Positions 11,603 to 19,033 of a stretch of 54,200 bases of DNA are shown here, in pieces. Numbering within the stretch: position 1 is the stretch's first letter; each line of letters begins with the position of its first letter. Source of the stretch: Streptococcus sanguinis SK355 (GTDB lineage Bacteria; Bacillota; Bacilli; Lactobacillales; Streptococcaceae); the NCBI RefSeq assembly GCF_000212855.1, contig NZ_GL890993.1, forward strand, positions 1,809,353-1,863,552, written 5' to 3'. The notes under the pieces are model-generated. The model was given only the letters and a program-made list of their open reading frames with translations, did no database searches and was not told the DNA's origin. The position numbers and the translations under genes are program-made.

Positions 11603-12139
11603 TTAGTGAAAACTCTTGATTCTGTAGAGGACATGTCTATAAAGGGGACTGTCTACTGGAACTTTTTCATTATCAAATTCTTTGACAAATTCCATGCCTA
11701 GCTTTTGCATGACATTTTGCGAAGGGAGATTGAGCAAAGATGTAAAAGAGTAAACTTCTGACAAGCCAGCTTGCTGAAAAGCAAAGTCTAGACAGGCTTG
11801 GGCAGCCTCCGTCGCATAACCACGATTCCAAAACTCTTTTCGCAGACGCCAGCCGATTTCTATAGCTTCTTTTCCAGCAAAAATCCGTAAATCCGAATGG
11901 TGCAGACCTACCAAGCCGATAAACTCCTGGCTGGTCTTTTCTTCAACAGCCCAAAGACTGTAGCCATAAGCCTTAGCTTCATCTTGAATGCCCTGATAAA
12001 GACGCAAGGACTCCGCTTGACTATATGGCTTTGGGAAATACTGCATGACCTCTGGATCTTGATTCATGGCAATCAAAGCCGGCAAATCTGATTCCTGCAA
12101 GTCCCGTAAAATGAGACGGTCAGTTTCAAGCATTGTCAT
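11603..12139 (-). CDS. GNAT N-acetyltransferase, RimJ/RimL type
   Basis: A 178-aa acetyl-CoA-dependent acetyltransferase. The N-terminus TDRLILRDLQESDLPAL and the motif EIGWRLRKEFWNRGYATEAA match the RimJ/RimL (Acetyltransf_3) pattern. The substrate is unknown. These proteins acetylate ribosomal proteins or small amines. It lies 16 nt before the ANT(6)-like gene on the same strand, so the two are probably co-transcribed. It is part of the accessory stretch between parE and parC. Confidence 0.82.
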   Translation of the reverse strand: MTMLETDRLILRDLQESDLPALIAMNQDPEVMQYFPKPYSQAESLRLYQGIQDEAKAYGYSLWAVEEKTSQEFIGLVGLHHSDLRIFAGKEAIEIGWRLRKEFWNRGYATEAAQACLDFAFQQAGLSEVYSFTSLLNLPSQNVMQKLGMEFVKEFDNEKVPVDSPLYRHVLYRIKSFH

Positions 12140-12168
12140 CTAATCACTCCTCTGCAAACTTTCTTATC

Positions 12169-12774
12169 TCACAAGTCCTCAGCTTTATATAGGCTATAGC
12201 CTTCATAGTAGTAACTATGATCTACGCCCTTCATGTAGAGGTTTCGGTTATGAATGTCCTTTGTGAGGGCTTGCTTGAGAACGTGCTTGATTTCTGTATC
12301 TCGAATAGGACTGCGCTCCATAGCTAGGAGGTAATCCTCCTTGTCCACTTGAGACCAGTTCACAACTTGCCCCAGTTCAGCCTTTAGCAGGTGGTCTAGC
12401 CAAAGCCTCATGCTTCTGCCATTCCCCTCACGGAAAGGGTGGGCAATATTGAGCTCCACATACTTTTCGACAATCTGATCAAAGGTCTGCTGAGGCATGC
12501 GGTCGATATTTTCCAAGGAAGCTGACAGATACATGACAGGAGCAAAGCGAACATTCCCTTTGGTGAGATTGACTGTCCGAATCTGACCAGCAAAGTCATA
12601 GATTTCTTCAAACAAGAAAGTATGAATAAAGGCCAGAGTAGCATAGGTGCCAGCTGCTTTATCATCTAGAAGCTGCTCTTCAAAAAGCTCTTTAGCTCGG
12701 GTCTTGCTGATTTTTTCTTCCATCTTGGCTAGTTCAAGCGAATCCGTCAGACCCAGTTTATTGTCAAGAGTCAT
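12169..12774 (-). CDS. Class III Fic protein (AMP-transferase)
   Basis: A 201-aa Fic-domain enzyme that moves AMP from ATP to target protein hydroxyls. The complete motif HPFREGNGR (residues 112-120) has the catalytic His and the phosphate-binding GNGR. The C-terminal SYYYEGY (187-193) matches the inhibitory (S/T)xxxE(G/N) motif, which marks a self-inhibited class III Fic. I start at the ATG at 12774 (MTLDNKLG), 9 nt after AAAGGAG. The ATG 18 nt upstream overlaps that ribosome site. No separate antitoxin gene is seen. Known targets of some Fic enzymes are GyrB and ParE, and parE is close by. Confidence 0.9.
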   Translation of the reverse strand: MTLDNKLGLTDSLELAKMEEKISKTRAKELFEEQLLDDKAAGTYATLAFIHTFLFEEIYDFAGQIRTVNLTKGNVRFAPVMYLSASLENIDRMPQQTFDQIVEKYVELNIAHPFREGNGRSMRLWLDHLLKAELGQVVNWSQVDKEDYLLAMERSPIRDTEIKHVLKQALTKDIHNRNLYMKGVDHSYYYEGYSLYKAEDL

Positions 12775-12792
12775 AAATACAGCTCCTTTCAT

Positions 12793-13167
12793 TTAGATAG
12801 ATTTTCTAAGCCCTGTTCCCACAGGCTTAAAACCTACTGTCTGATAAAATCCATCCGCTTCTGATATTAATTCAATGCGAGTTAAAGGATGTTTTTGATG
12901 AATTTCAGTGATCAATCGCCGTCCCAATCCTTTTCCGCGATAGGCTTTATCAATGATAATCTCAGCTAAAAAGGTCGTCATGACTTCATCTGTCAAGTAG
13001 CGGGCAAAACCAAGGATTTTCTGGTTCTCTTCAACTACCAAGTAATAGGACAGATTTGTTGAAAATAGTGACTTCACTTTTTCCTCTGTAAAAGAAATCC
13101 ATTTTTCATTTTGATAAAGGGTATAAATAGCTTGACAATCTTTCGTGCTTGCAGGTCTGATTATCAT
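12793..13167 (-). CDS. GNAT N-acetyltransferase
   Basis: A 124-aa single-domain GNAT protein. The acetyl-CoA loop is KAYRGKGLGRRLI, the classic RGxGxG/A pattern, after the strand TTFLAEIIID. The C-terminus (FYQTVGFKPVGTGLRKSI) has the usual YxxxGF element. The substrate is unknown. It directly precedes the Fic gene (18 nt) on the same strand. Confidence 0.83.
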   Translation of the reverse strand: MIIRPASTKDCQAIYTLYQNEKWISFTEEKVKSLFSTNLSYYLVVEENQKILGFARYLTDEVMTTFLAEIIIDKAYRGKGLGRRLITEIHQKHPLTRIELISEADGFYQTVGFKPVGTGLRKSI

Positions 13168-13230
13168 TTTCTACTCCTTTCAAATCCGATGCGACCACTA
13201 ACAATTTTTCAACTCAAATTTAGTTATATT

Positions 13231-13977
13231 CTAGTTGCTCTCCGCCACTTCTTCTTTCACCTTCTTAGCAGGTTTGCGTTTTTTGTAGCGGCTGCGGATA
13301 GTGTTGAGGTGGTCGCGAAGATTGACAACGTGAGTTCTTTCAGGATAAGCGTAGGCAATGATTGCAGTGAAATCCACTAGAAAATCATAGATTTCTTGGA
13401 GCTTGAGGCGGACATTCTTATTCTGGCTTGGTGTCTTACCCTTGAGCTCAGTCAGTCGCTCCTTGTAGACCTTTTCAAAGGCCTTCTGAGCAGCAGCCAG
13501 ACTATCGATATGGGATTCCAGATGAAGCTTAGCCAGTGCTGTCTGGTAGGCCGGCTTTTTCAGCTCTTGGAGCAAGTGGTTGATGCCCTCGGTCTCCTTT
13601 TCCAAGCTTGTTGCAGCTAGACCAATGTAGTTTTTCAGGAGCTGAGACAGGGTCTCATAAGCTTCCTTGGTCGCTGCGTCCTTGACCCGAGCAAAGGCCC
13701 GAACTAAAGATTGGAGCGTGCCCAAGGCATCATCGCGCTCGCGGTCAGCCTGATCCAAACTAGCCACCAGCTTGCTGGACTTGGTCTGATGAAGCCCGCC
13801 CTGCAGCTGTTCCAGAAGTTTGTCCATCTCATCCAGCTTGGTCGTGTAAATGCCATCCACCTTGTTTTCCTTGATAAATGCCGCAACCTCACTCCGACTC
13901 TCGGACATCAGCTGGAAAAATTCGTTGTTTTCTAAAGTTTGAACATCTACACTAGTAATTCCATAAATTTTTTTCAT
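13231..13977 (-). CDS. DUF6261-like helical protein
   Basis: A 248-aa protein with almost only helix-forming sequence and a strongly basic C-terminus (RYKKRKPAKKVKEE). It begins MKKIYGITSVDVQTLENNEF and resembles the DUF6261 family, which has no known role. There is no signal peptide, membrane segment or catalytic motif. Heptad-like spacing suggests coiled coils at about residues 60-200. It opens the block of accessory genes that leads to parC, after a gap rich in palindromes. Confidence 0.6.
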   Translation of the reverse strand: MKKIYGITSVDVQTLENNEFFQLMSESRSEVAAFIKENKVDGIYTTKLDEMDKLLEQLQGGLHQTKSSKLVASLDQADRERDDALGTLQSLVRAFARVKDAATKEAYETLSQLLKNYIGLAATSLEKETEGINHLLQELKKPAYQTALAKLHLESHIDSLAAAQKAFEKVYKERLTELKGKTPSQNKNVRLKLQEIYDFLVDFTAIIAYAYPERTHVVNLRDHLNTIRSRYKKRKPAKKVKEEVAESN

Positions 13978-14266
13978 TTTTATAATCTCCTAAATTTTTT
14001 ATTTATTTTAACTTTAATTCCTTTTTACCTTTCCTGATTTTCAGAAAAAGTTTTTTGCTTTAAAACTACATGCCAGAAAAACAAACGTTCGTCTTTTACT
14101 CAAAAAATACTCGTCAGATTTTCTGCCAAACAGAATTTGCAAAAAAACACTCTGTCAGAAAATCTGACGGTCTCACTTTAGAACTGGCGAGTAAAGATTT
14201 GTTGTTTTAGGGATAAGCAGGAACTTTCCATGTATGTATAAAAATACTTTTATAAATAATAATCTT
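13978..14266. repeat. Palindrome-rich intergenic gap
   Basis: No gene seen. It holds a 14-nt inverted repeat (14112-14125 and 14156-14169, loop 30 nt). The right arm is itself part of the palindrome GTCAGAAAATCTGAC (14154-14168). CTGATTTTCAG (14034-14044) is a third, related palindrome. On the minus strand a T-rich run follows the large hairpin, so it could end transcription from the DUF4435 gene. An operator role is also possible. Confidence 0.5.
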
Positions 14267-14950
14267 TTATAATTCTTGCTGAACTCTTTGTAACTCGGAA
14301 TTTGAAAAGAGGTCGGTAATCGAAATTACATCACAACTCGTGATATAATTCTTTGCTGCTTTTCTACATTCTTTAGGAATTGTCGAATTTTGCTTTAAAA
14401 ACATCATATAGGAACTTACAATATTTTTCAAATCCATATATTTAAGAAAAGTTGTCTCATCAAAGATTTTAAAATCAATGTATTCATGAAACTGTGAATT
14501 AATTTCTAAATCTTTTTTAAAAACAAAATGTCCTGTACAGTTTATATTTTGTATTAGCCTATGCCTGATTGATTTCTCTTTTTGATAGTAATTCTTTAAA
14601 TCGCTTATAAGAATTTTTAAATATGGAGCTAAAGTAACATGATAAAGTAACACGATATTTTCTATACTGTAAAAATCTATTTGATAAATCCTAGCCAAAT
14701 CTTTGTTTTCAAAATCACCGTCTATTACTCCGTAAAATTTCTTATCCTTATCATTTGAAACAATATTCTTAATATCTGAACAGGAACCTCCATTTACTAG
14801 TGTGTATTTTCTAAATAATACTATTTTTTGGTAATATTTTTTATTTACTTTTCCTTCAAAAAATATTTTCTTGTCAACTGCTGACAACATGTCATCAGCT
14901 GAACGATTGTATTCCTTATAATCTAAATTAGCTACCGATATTTCAGTCAT
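14267..14950 (-). CDS. DUF4435 (TOPRIM-like nuclease) protein, PARIS AriB-like
   Basis: A 227-aa protein with the DUF4435 layout: FFEGKVNKKYYQKI near residue 30 (acidic first TOPRIM motif), YGVIDGDFE near residue 75 (DxD) and then YSIENIVLL. DUF4435 proteins paired with an ABC-type ATPase form the PARIS anti-phage system, in which the ATPase (AriA) holds the TOPRIM effector (AriB) until a phage trigger is sensed. It overlaps the preceding ATPase frame by 4 nt (ATGA), the expected A-then-B order. It is shorter than the E. coli AriB I know of, so it may be a related system. The partner gene is frameshifted. Confidence 0.65.
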   Translation of the reverse strand: MTEISVANLDYKEYNRSADDMLSAVDKKIFFEGKVNKKYYQKIVLFRKYTLVNGGSCSDIKNIVSNDKDKKFYGVIDGDFENKDLARIYQIDFYSIENIVLLYHVTLAPYLKILISDLKNYYQKEKSIRHRLIQNINCTGHFVFKKDLEINSQFHEYIDFKIFDETTFLKYMDLKNIVSSYMMFLKQNSTIPKECRKAAKNYITSCDVISITDLFSNSELQRVQQEL

Positions 14951-16180
14951 AATTCTAGCCTCTCAAAATCATTTGAAATACAATCTTTAAAAATGTATGG
15001 TGCATGAGTCGCTAAAACCATTCTGCTACCCTTTCTTTCACACAAATATATTAAATCGTTAATAAGTTTTGATTGAAAATTTAGTGATAAAGAAACCTCT
15101 GGCTCATCGATTAGATAGATATCCGCTTCCTCAAATACAACTGTTAGAAATAATTTTACCACCCTCTTTTCTCCTGAAGAGAGTTTCTCAAAGTCTATAA
15201 CTTCCGAATTTTTTTAACCTTAATTCTACCAGATTGAACTATAATTTCCAATCCTCCATATCCAGTAGATAATAGCTTATTTATAATAAGAATATTTCCC
15301 TTGATTTCGTTAATTTTGTTGATAATACTAATCTGAGTTGTTTTAGTTATCTCTTCTTTTTCAAAAAAAGCAAAACCATATTTTTCTATATTCTTTTTTA
15401 TTCTATTTTATTAATTATAGTTTCTAAATTCGTTTCAGGTGATATATAATGTGTATCATTGTTTTTTAAGGAAGATTCAAGTCTTTTTTGAAATTCCCTA
15501 ATAGAATTCACTTTATCATTGTTCTCTTTTAACTCTCTATAATGAGCATCCTCCAAAGTTCTCAATAAATAATCATTAATAGTTAAAGCCTCTTCTGTGA
15601 ATAAAACAATATCCCTTTCATCTGCATAGCCATCGGTCGTAGAATAAAAACCATGCGGGATATCATTTCTCAATTTCCTTAGAGTCAAGCTACAAGTTCT
15701 GAATATCCGATCTACTTTATTTAAGTTGTTAATCTGATTATAAGACCTTCTCTCACCTGACGTGATTCGTAACAATAATTTCAAATCCATTATATGTCGC
15801 TTTAACAGTTCTTGGAAAACAAACGAAATTCTACTTAATTCATTCAGTACTGATAATAAATCGGTTAATGCAAATGCTATAGACTTGACATATTTAGTAA
15901 TATAATTATTGTTTATCATCCTATTGCTAGTAGGAAATAAGTCTGTAAAATTTCTATTATCAATTCGCAATGTAGATAAATTTAATTCTTCTACTAGATT
16001 CAAAACTTTACTTTGAAATTCAATGCTTGCAATTTTATGCAAATTATCAATCGCAGTCAATATTCTAGTTTTTCCTCGACCATTATTACCATAAATTACA
16101 GTATTTTTAGATAAATCTATACTGCGATGTTTATCCGAACCGTCCCGTAGAACATCTTTAAACGAAAATTCTAATTTCAT
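14947..16180 (-). pseudogene. AAA/ABC-type ATPase, PARIS AriA-like, twice frameshifted
   Basis: Three reading frames together form one SMC/ABC-like ATPase. The first piece (15398-16180) has Walker A GNNGRGKT at residues 31-38. A middle piece has IEKYGFAFFEKEEI and ends near 15208. The last carries the signature LSSGEKRVVKLF, Walker B IYLIDEPEVS and the His switch VLATHAPYIF. One base is missing before the stop at 15398-15400 and one in the A7 run (minus strand) at 15209-15215. Restoring both gives 411 codons. The gene starts 23 nt after parE with AAAGGAGC upstream. Confidence 0.75.
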
Positions 16181-16203
16181 AATACTTAGCTCCTTTCATC
16201 CTC

Positions 16204-18153
16204 CTAAAACACCATCTCCCCACTCTCCTCAAGCGTAAACTTGACATTATCCTCAATCCACTTGCGGCGTGGTTCGACCTTGTCGCCCATGAGGACATTG
16301 ACACGGCGTTCGGCGCGGGCCAGGTCTTCGATGGTGACACGGATGAGGGTGCGGGTTTCGGGATTCATGGTGGTCTCCCAGAGCTGATCAGCGTTCATTT
16401 CACCGAGCCCCTTGTAGCGCTGAAGCATGGCTCCCTTGCCAAACTTGCGGCGCAAATCGTCCAGCTCACCATCGGTCCAGGCGTACTCGACGACTTCGCT
16501 CTTGCCCTTGCCCTTGGACATCTTGTAGAGAGGCGGCAGAGCGATATAGACACGGCCAGCCTCGACCAGCGGGCGCATATAGCGATAGAAAAAGGTCAGC
16601 AGCAAGGTCTGGATATGGGCACCGTCGGTGTCCGCATCGGTCATGATGATAATCTTATCATAGTTGGCATCCTCAAGGGTAAAGTCTGTACCAACACCCG
16701 CTCCAATCGTGTAGATCATGGTGTTGATTTCTTCGTTCTTGAGAATGTCGGCCATCTTAGCTTTGGCAGTATTGATAACCTTACCACGCAGAGGCAGGAT
16801 GGCTTGGAACTTACGATCACGGCCTTGCTTGGCAGAGCCACCGGCAGAGTCTCCCTCGACCAGATAGAGTTCGTTCTTGGCTGGATTCTTGGACTGGGCC
16901 GGAGTCAGCTTACCAGAGAGCAAGCCCTTGTCTTTTTTATTCTTCTTGCCATTCCGGCTTTCGTCGCGCGCTTTGCGGGCCGCTTCCCTGGCATCTCTGG
17001 CCTTGATAGCCTTGCGGATGAGGTTAGATGCCAGCTCGCCATTTTCCAAGAGGAAGAAAGTCAGCTTGTCAGAGACAATGGAGTCTACGGCCGGACGAGC
17101 CAAAGGGCTGCCCAGCTTGTCCTTGGTCTGGCCTTCAAACTGCAGGTGAGCCTCAGGGACCAGGATGGACAAGACAGCAGCCAGACCCTCGCGGTAGTCC
17201 GAGCCTTCTAGATTCTTGTCCTTTTCCTTGAGCAGACCTGTTTTTCTGGCATAGTCGTTCATGGCTTTGGTAATAGCAGTCTTGAGCCCCGTCTCATGGG
17301 TACCGCCGTCCTTGGTGCGGACGTTATTGACAAAGGACAGGATATTATCGGCATAGCCGTCGTTGTACTGGAGGGCGACCTGAACTTGGAAGCCGCTCTC
17401 CTCGCCCTCGAAATAGAGGACAGGAGTCAGGGTTTCCTTGTCTTCATTGAGATAGCTGACAAAGTCTTCAACCCCATTCTCATAGTGGAACTCTACTTCT
17501 TCGCCAGTCCGTGCATCGGTCAGCGACAGACGGACATTCTTGAGCAGGAAGGCTGATTCCTTAAGTCGCTCAGCAATAGTGTTGTACTTGAAGTCCGTCG
17601 TTGAAAAAATCGTATCGTCCGGCATGAAGGTCACTTTTGTCCCAGACTTGGACTTAGGTGCAGTGCCGATTTTCTTGAGCGTAGTGACTGGTTTTCCGCC
17701 ATTTTCAAAGCGCTGCTTGTAAACAGTCCCATCCCGCGTGATTTCCACTTCCAGCCAGCTGGACAGGGCATTGACAACAGAGGACCCTACACCGTGGAGA
17801 CCGCCCGAGGTCTTATAGCCACCTTGACCAAACTTACCACCGGCGTGGAGAACGGTGAAGATGACTTCAACCGTGGGAATACCCATAGCGTGCTTGCCGA
17901 CTGGCATCCCACGTCCGTGGTCTGCAACAGTCAGACTGCCGTCTTTGTTGATAGTCACATCGATCCGGTCACCGAAGCCAGACAGGGCCTCATCGACAGC
18001 ATTGTCCACAATCTCCCAGACCAGATGGTGGAGTCCAGCTCCGTCGGTCGATCCGATATACATCCCCGGACGTTTGCGGACCGCATCCAACCCTTCTAAT
18101 ACCTGAATGGCATCGTCATTATAATTGTTAATATTGATTTCCTTTTTTGCCAC
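16204..18153 (-). CDS. parE: DNA topoisomerase IV subunit B
   Basis: ATPase subunit of topoisomerase IV. It has 649 aa. The GHKL ATP site has EIVDNAVDEA and GLHGVGSSVVNALS. The TOPRIM part has EGDSAGGSAK, PLRGKVIN and TDADTDGAHI. The length is usual. The promoter must lie in the 190-nt divergent gap with plsY. Immediately downstream is the broken AriA-like ATPase rather than parC. The Fic-family protein at 12169 belongs to a group whose known substrates include ParE. Confidence 0.96.
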   Translation of the reverse strand: MAKKEININNYNDDAIQVLEGLDAVRKRPGMYIGSTDGAGLHHLVWEIVDNAVDEALSGFGDRIDVTINKDGSLTVADHGRGMPVGKHAMGIPTVEVIFTVLHAGGKFGQGGYKTSGGLHGVGSSVVNALSSWLEVEITRDGTVYKQRFENGGKPVTTLKKIGTAPKSKSGTKVTFMPDDTIFSTTDFKYNTIAERLKESAFLLKNVRLSLTDARTGEEVEFHYENGVEDFVSYLNEDKETLTPVLYFEGEESGFQVQVALQYNDGYADNILSFVNNVRTKDGGTHETGLKTAITKAMNDYARKTGLLKEKDKNLEGSDYREGLAAVLSILVPEAHLQFEGQTKDKLGSPLARPAVDSIVSDKLTFFLLENGELASNLIRKAIKARDAREAARKARDESRNGKKNKKDKGLLSGKLTPAQSKNPAKNELYLVEGDSAGGSAKQGRDRKFQAILPLRGKVINTAKAKMADILKNEEINTMIYTIGAGVGTDFTLEDANYDKIIIMTDADTDGAHIQTLLLTFFYRYMRPLVEAGRVYIALPPLYKMSKGKGKSEVVEYAWTDGELDDLRRKFGKGAMLQRYKGLGEMNADQLWETTMNPETRTLIRVTIEDLARAERRVNVLMGDKVEPRRKWIEDNVKFTLEESGEMVF

Positions 18154-18309
18154 AAGAACCTCCTAATGATTCATCTTTTCTATCTTACAAGTTTTTGGCA
18201 AATATTGCAAAGATTTTTTTGAAAATAATGCTGATGAGAGCGGATTTTACACGAATAACAATCCAATATCCGAGTAGACATTTCCTGCTATAAATTCTAT
18301 CCTTTTCTA

Positions 18310-18337
18310 TTGTAAGAAAGCGAAATAATGGTATAAT
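18310..18337 (+). promoter_or_regulatory. plsY promoter, leaderless
   Basis: TTGTAA (18310-18315) and TATAAT (18332-18337) are 16 bp apart. The expected start of transcription falls on the ATG at 18344. No Shine-Dalgarno sequence lies before it. Confidence 0.6.
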
Positions 18338-18343
18338 AAAATC

Positions 18344-18994
18344 ATGATGAACACGATAATTGGATTAATACTAGCATACTTACTGGGCTCTATTCCGACT
18401 GGACTTTGGATTGGGCAAATTTTCTTTAAAAAGAACCTGAGAGAATACGGCAGCGGCAATACCGGAACGACCAATACTTTCCGTATTTTGGGAAAGACGG
18501 CAGGGACGGCTACTTTTGCTATTGACTTTCTCAAAGGAACTGCAGCGACCCTGCTGCCTTTCTTTTTGCATATTGAGGGAGTTTCGCCGCTTGTCTTTGG
18601 CCTCTTGGCTGTGATTGGCCATACTTTTCCCATCTTTGCTGGCTTTAAGGGCGGCAAGGCAGTGGCAACCAGTGCAGGGGTTGTTCTGGGCTTCTCACCA
18701 GCCTTCTTTGTCTATCTGATTGTCATCTTTACCAGCATCCTTTATCTGGGAAGTATGATTTCTCTGGCAAGTGTGCTCTCAGCAGTCATCGCTATCCTGT
18801 CGGCGCTGCTCTTTCCTCTAGTTGGCTTTATACTGCCCAGCTATGACCTCTTCTTCACTCTGATTATCATTGCGCTGGCTTTGATTATTATCCTCCGGCA
18901 CAAGGACAATATCCAACGTATCAAGCAGAAAAAAGAAAATTTAATTCCTTGGGGCTTGAATATTACACATCAAAATCCTGAGGCTAAGAAATAA
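18344..18994 (+). CDS. plsY: Glycerol-3-phosphate acyltransferase PlsY
   Basis: Integral membrane enzyme that moves an acyl group from acyl-phosphate to glycerol-3-phosphate, the first step of phospholipid synthesis. It has 216 aa and about five membrane segments. The conserved motifs are [12 protein letters not shown] near residue 37 and [13 protein letters not shown] near residue 103. Two ATGs in tandem open the gene (18344 and 18347). The -10 box lies only 6 nt upstream, so the mRNA is probably leaderless. Divergent from parE. Confidence 0.95.
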   Translation: MMNTIIGLILAYLLGSIPTGLWIGQIFFKKNLREYGSGNTGTTNTFRILGKTAGTATFAIDFLKGTAATLLPFFLHIEGVSPLVFGLLAVIGHTFPIFAGFKGGKAVATSAGVVLGFSPAFFVYLIVIFTSILYLGSMISLASVLSAVIAILSALLFPLVGFILPSYDLFFTLIIIALALIIILRHKDNIQRIKQKKENLIPWGLNITHQNPEAKK

Positions 18995-19020
18995 AACGGA
19001 AGTGAACAACTTCCGTTTTA
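18993..19020. terminator. Bidirectional terminator, plsY / 5'-nucleotidase
   Basis: Perfect 11-bp stem AAAACGGAAGT/ACTTCCGTTTT with a 5-nt loop between two convergent genes. It has T-runs on both strands. Confidence 0.85.
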
Positions 19021-19033
19021 TTGTGTCTTCTAA

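Noticed and set aside
12169..12774. Fic gene as the toxin of a two-gene Phd/Doc or FicT/FicA system
   Set aside because: No small antitoxin gene is adjacent, and the protein has its own C-terminal inhibitory motif.
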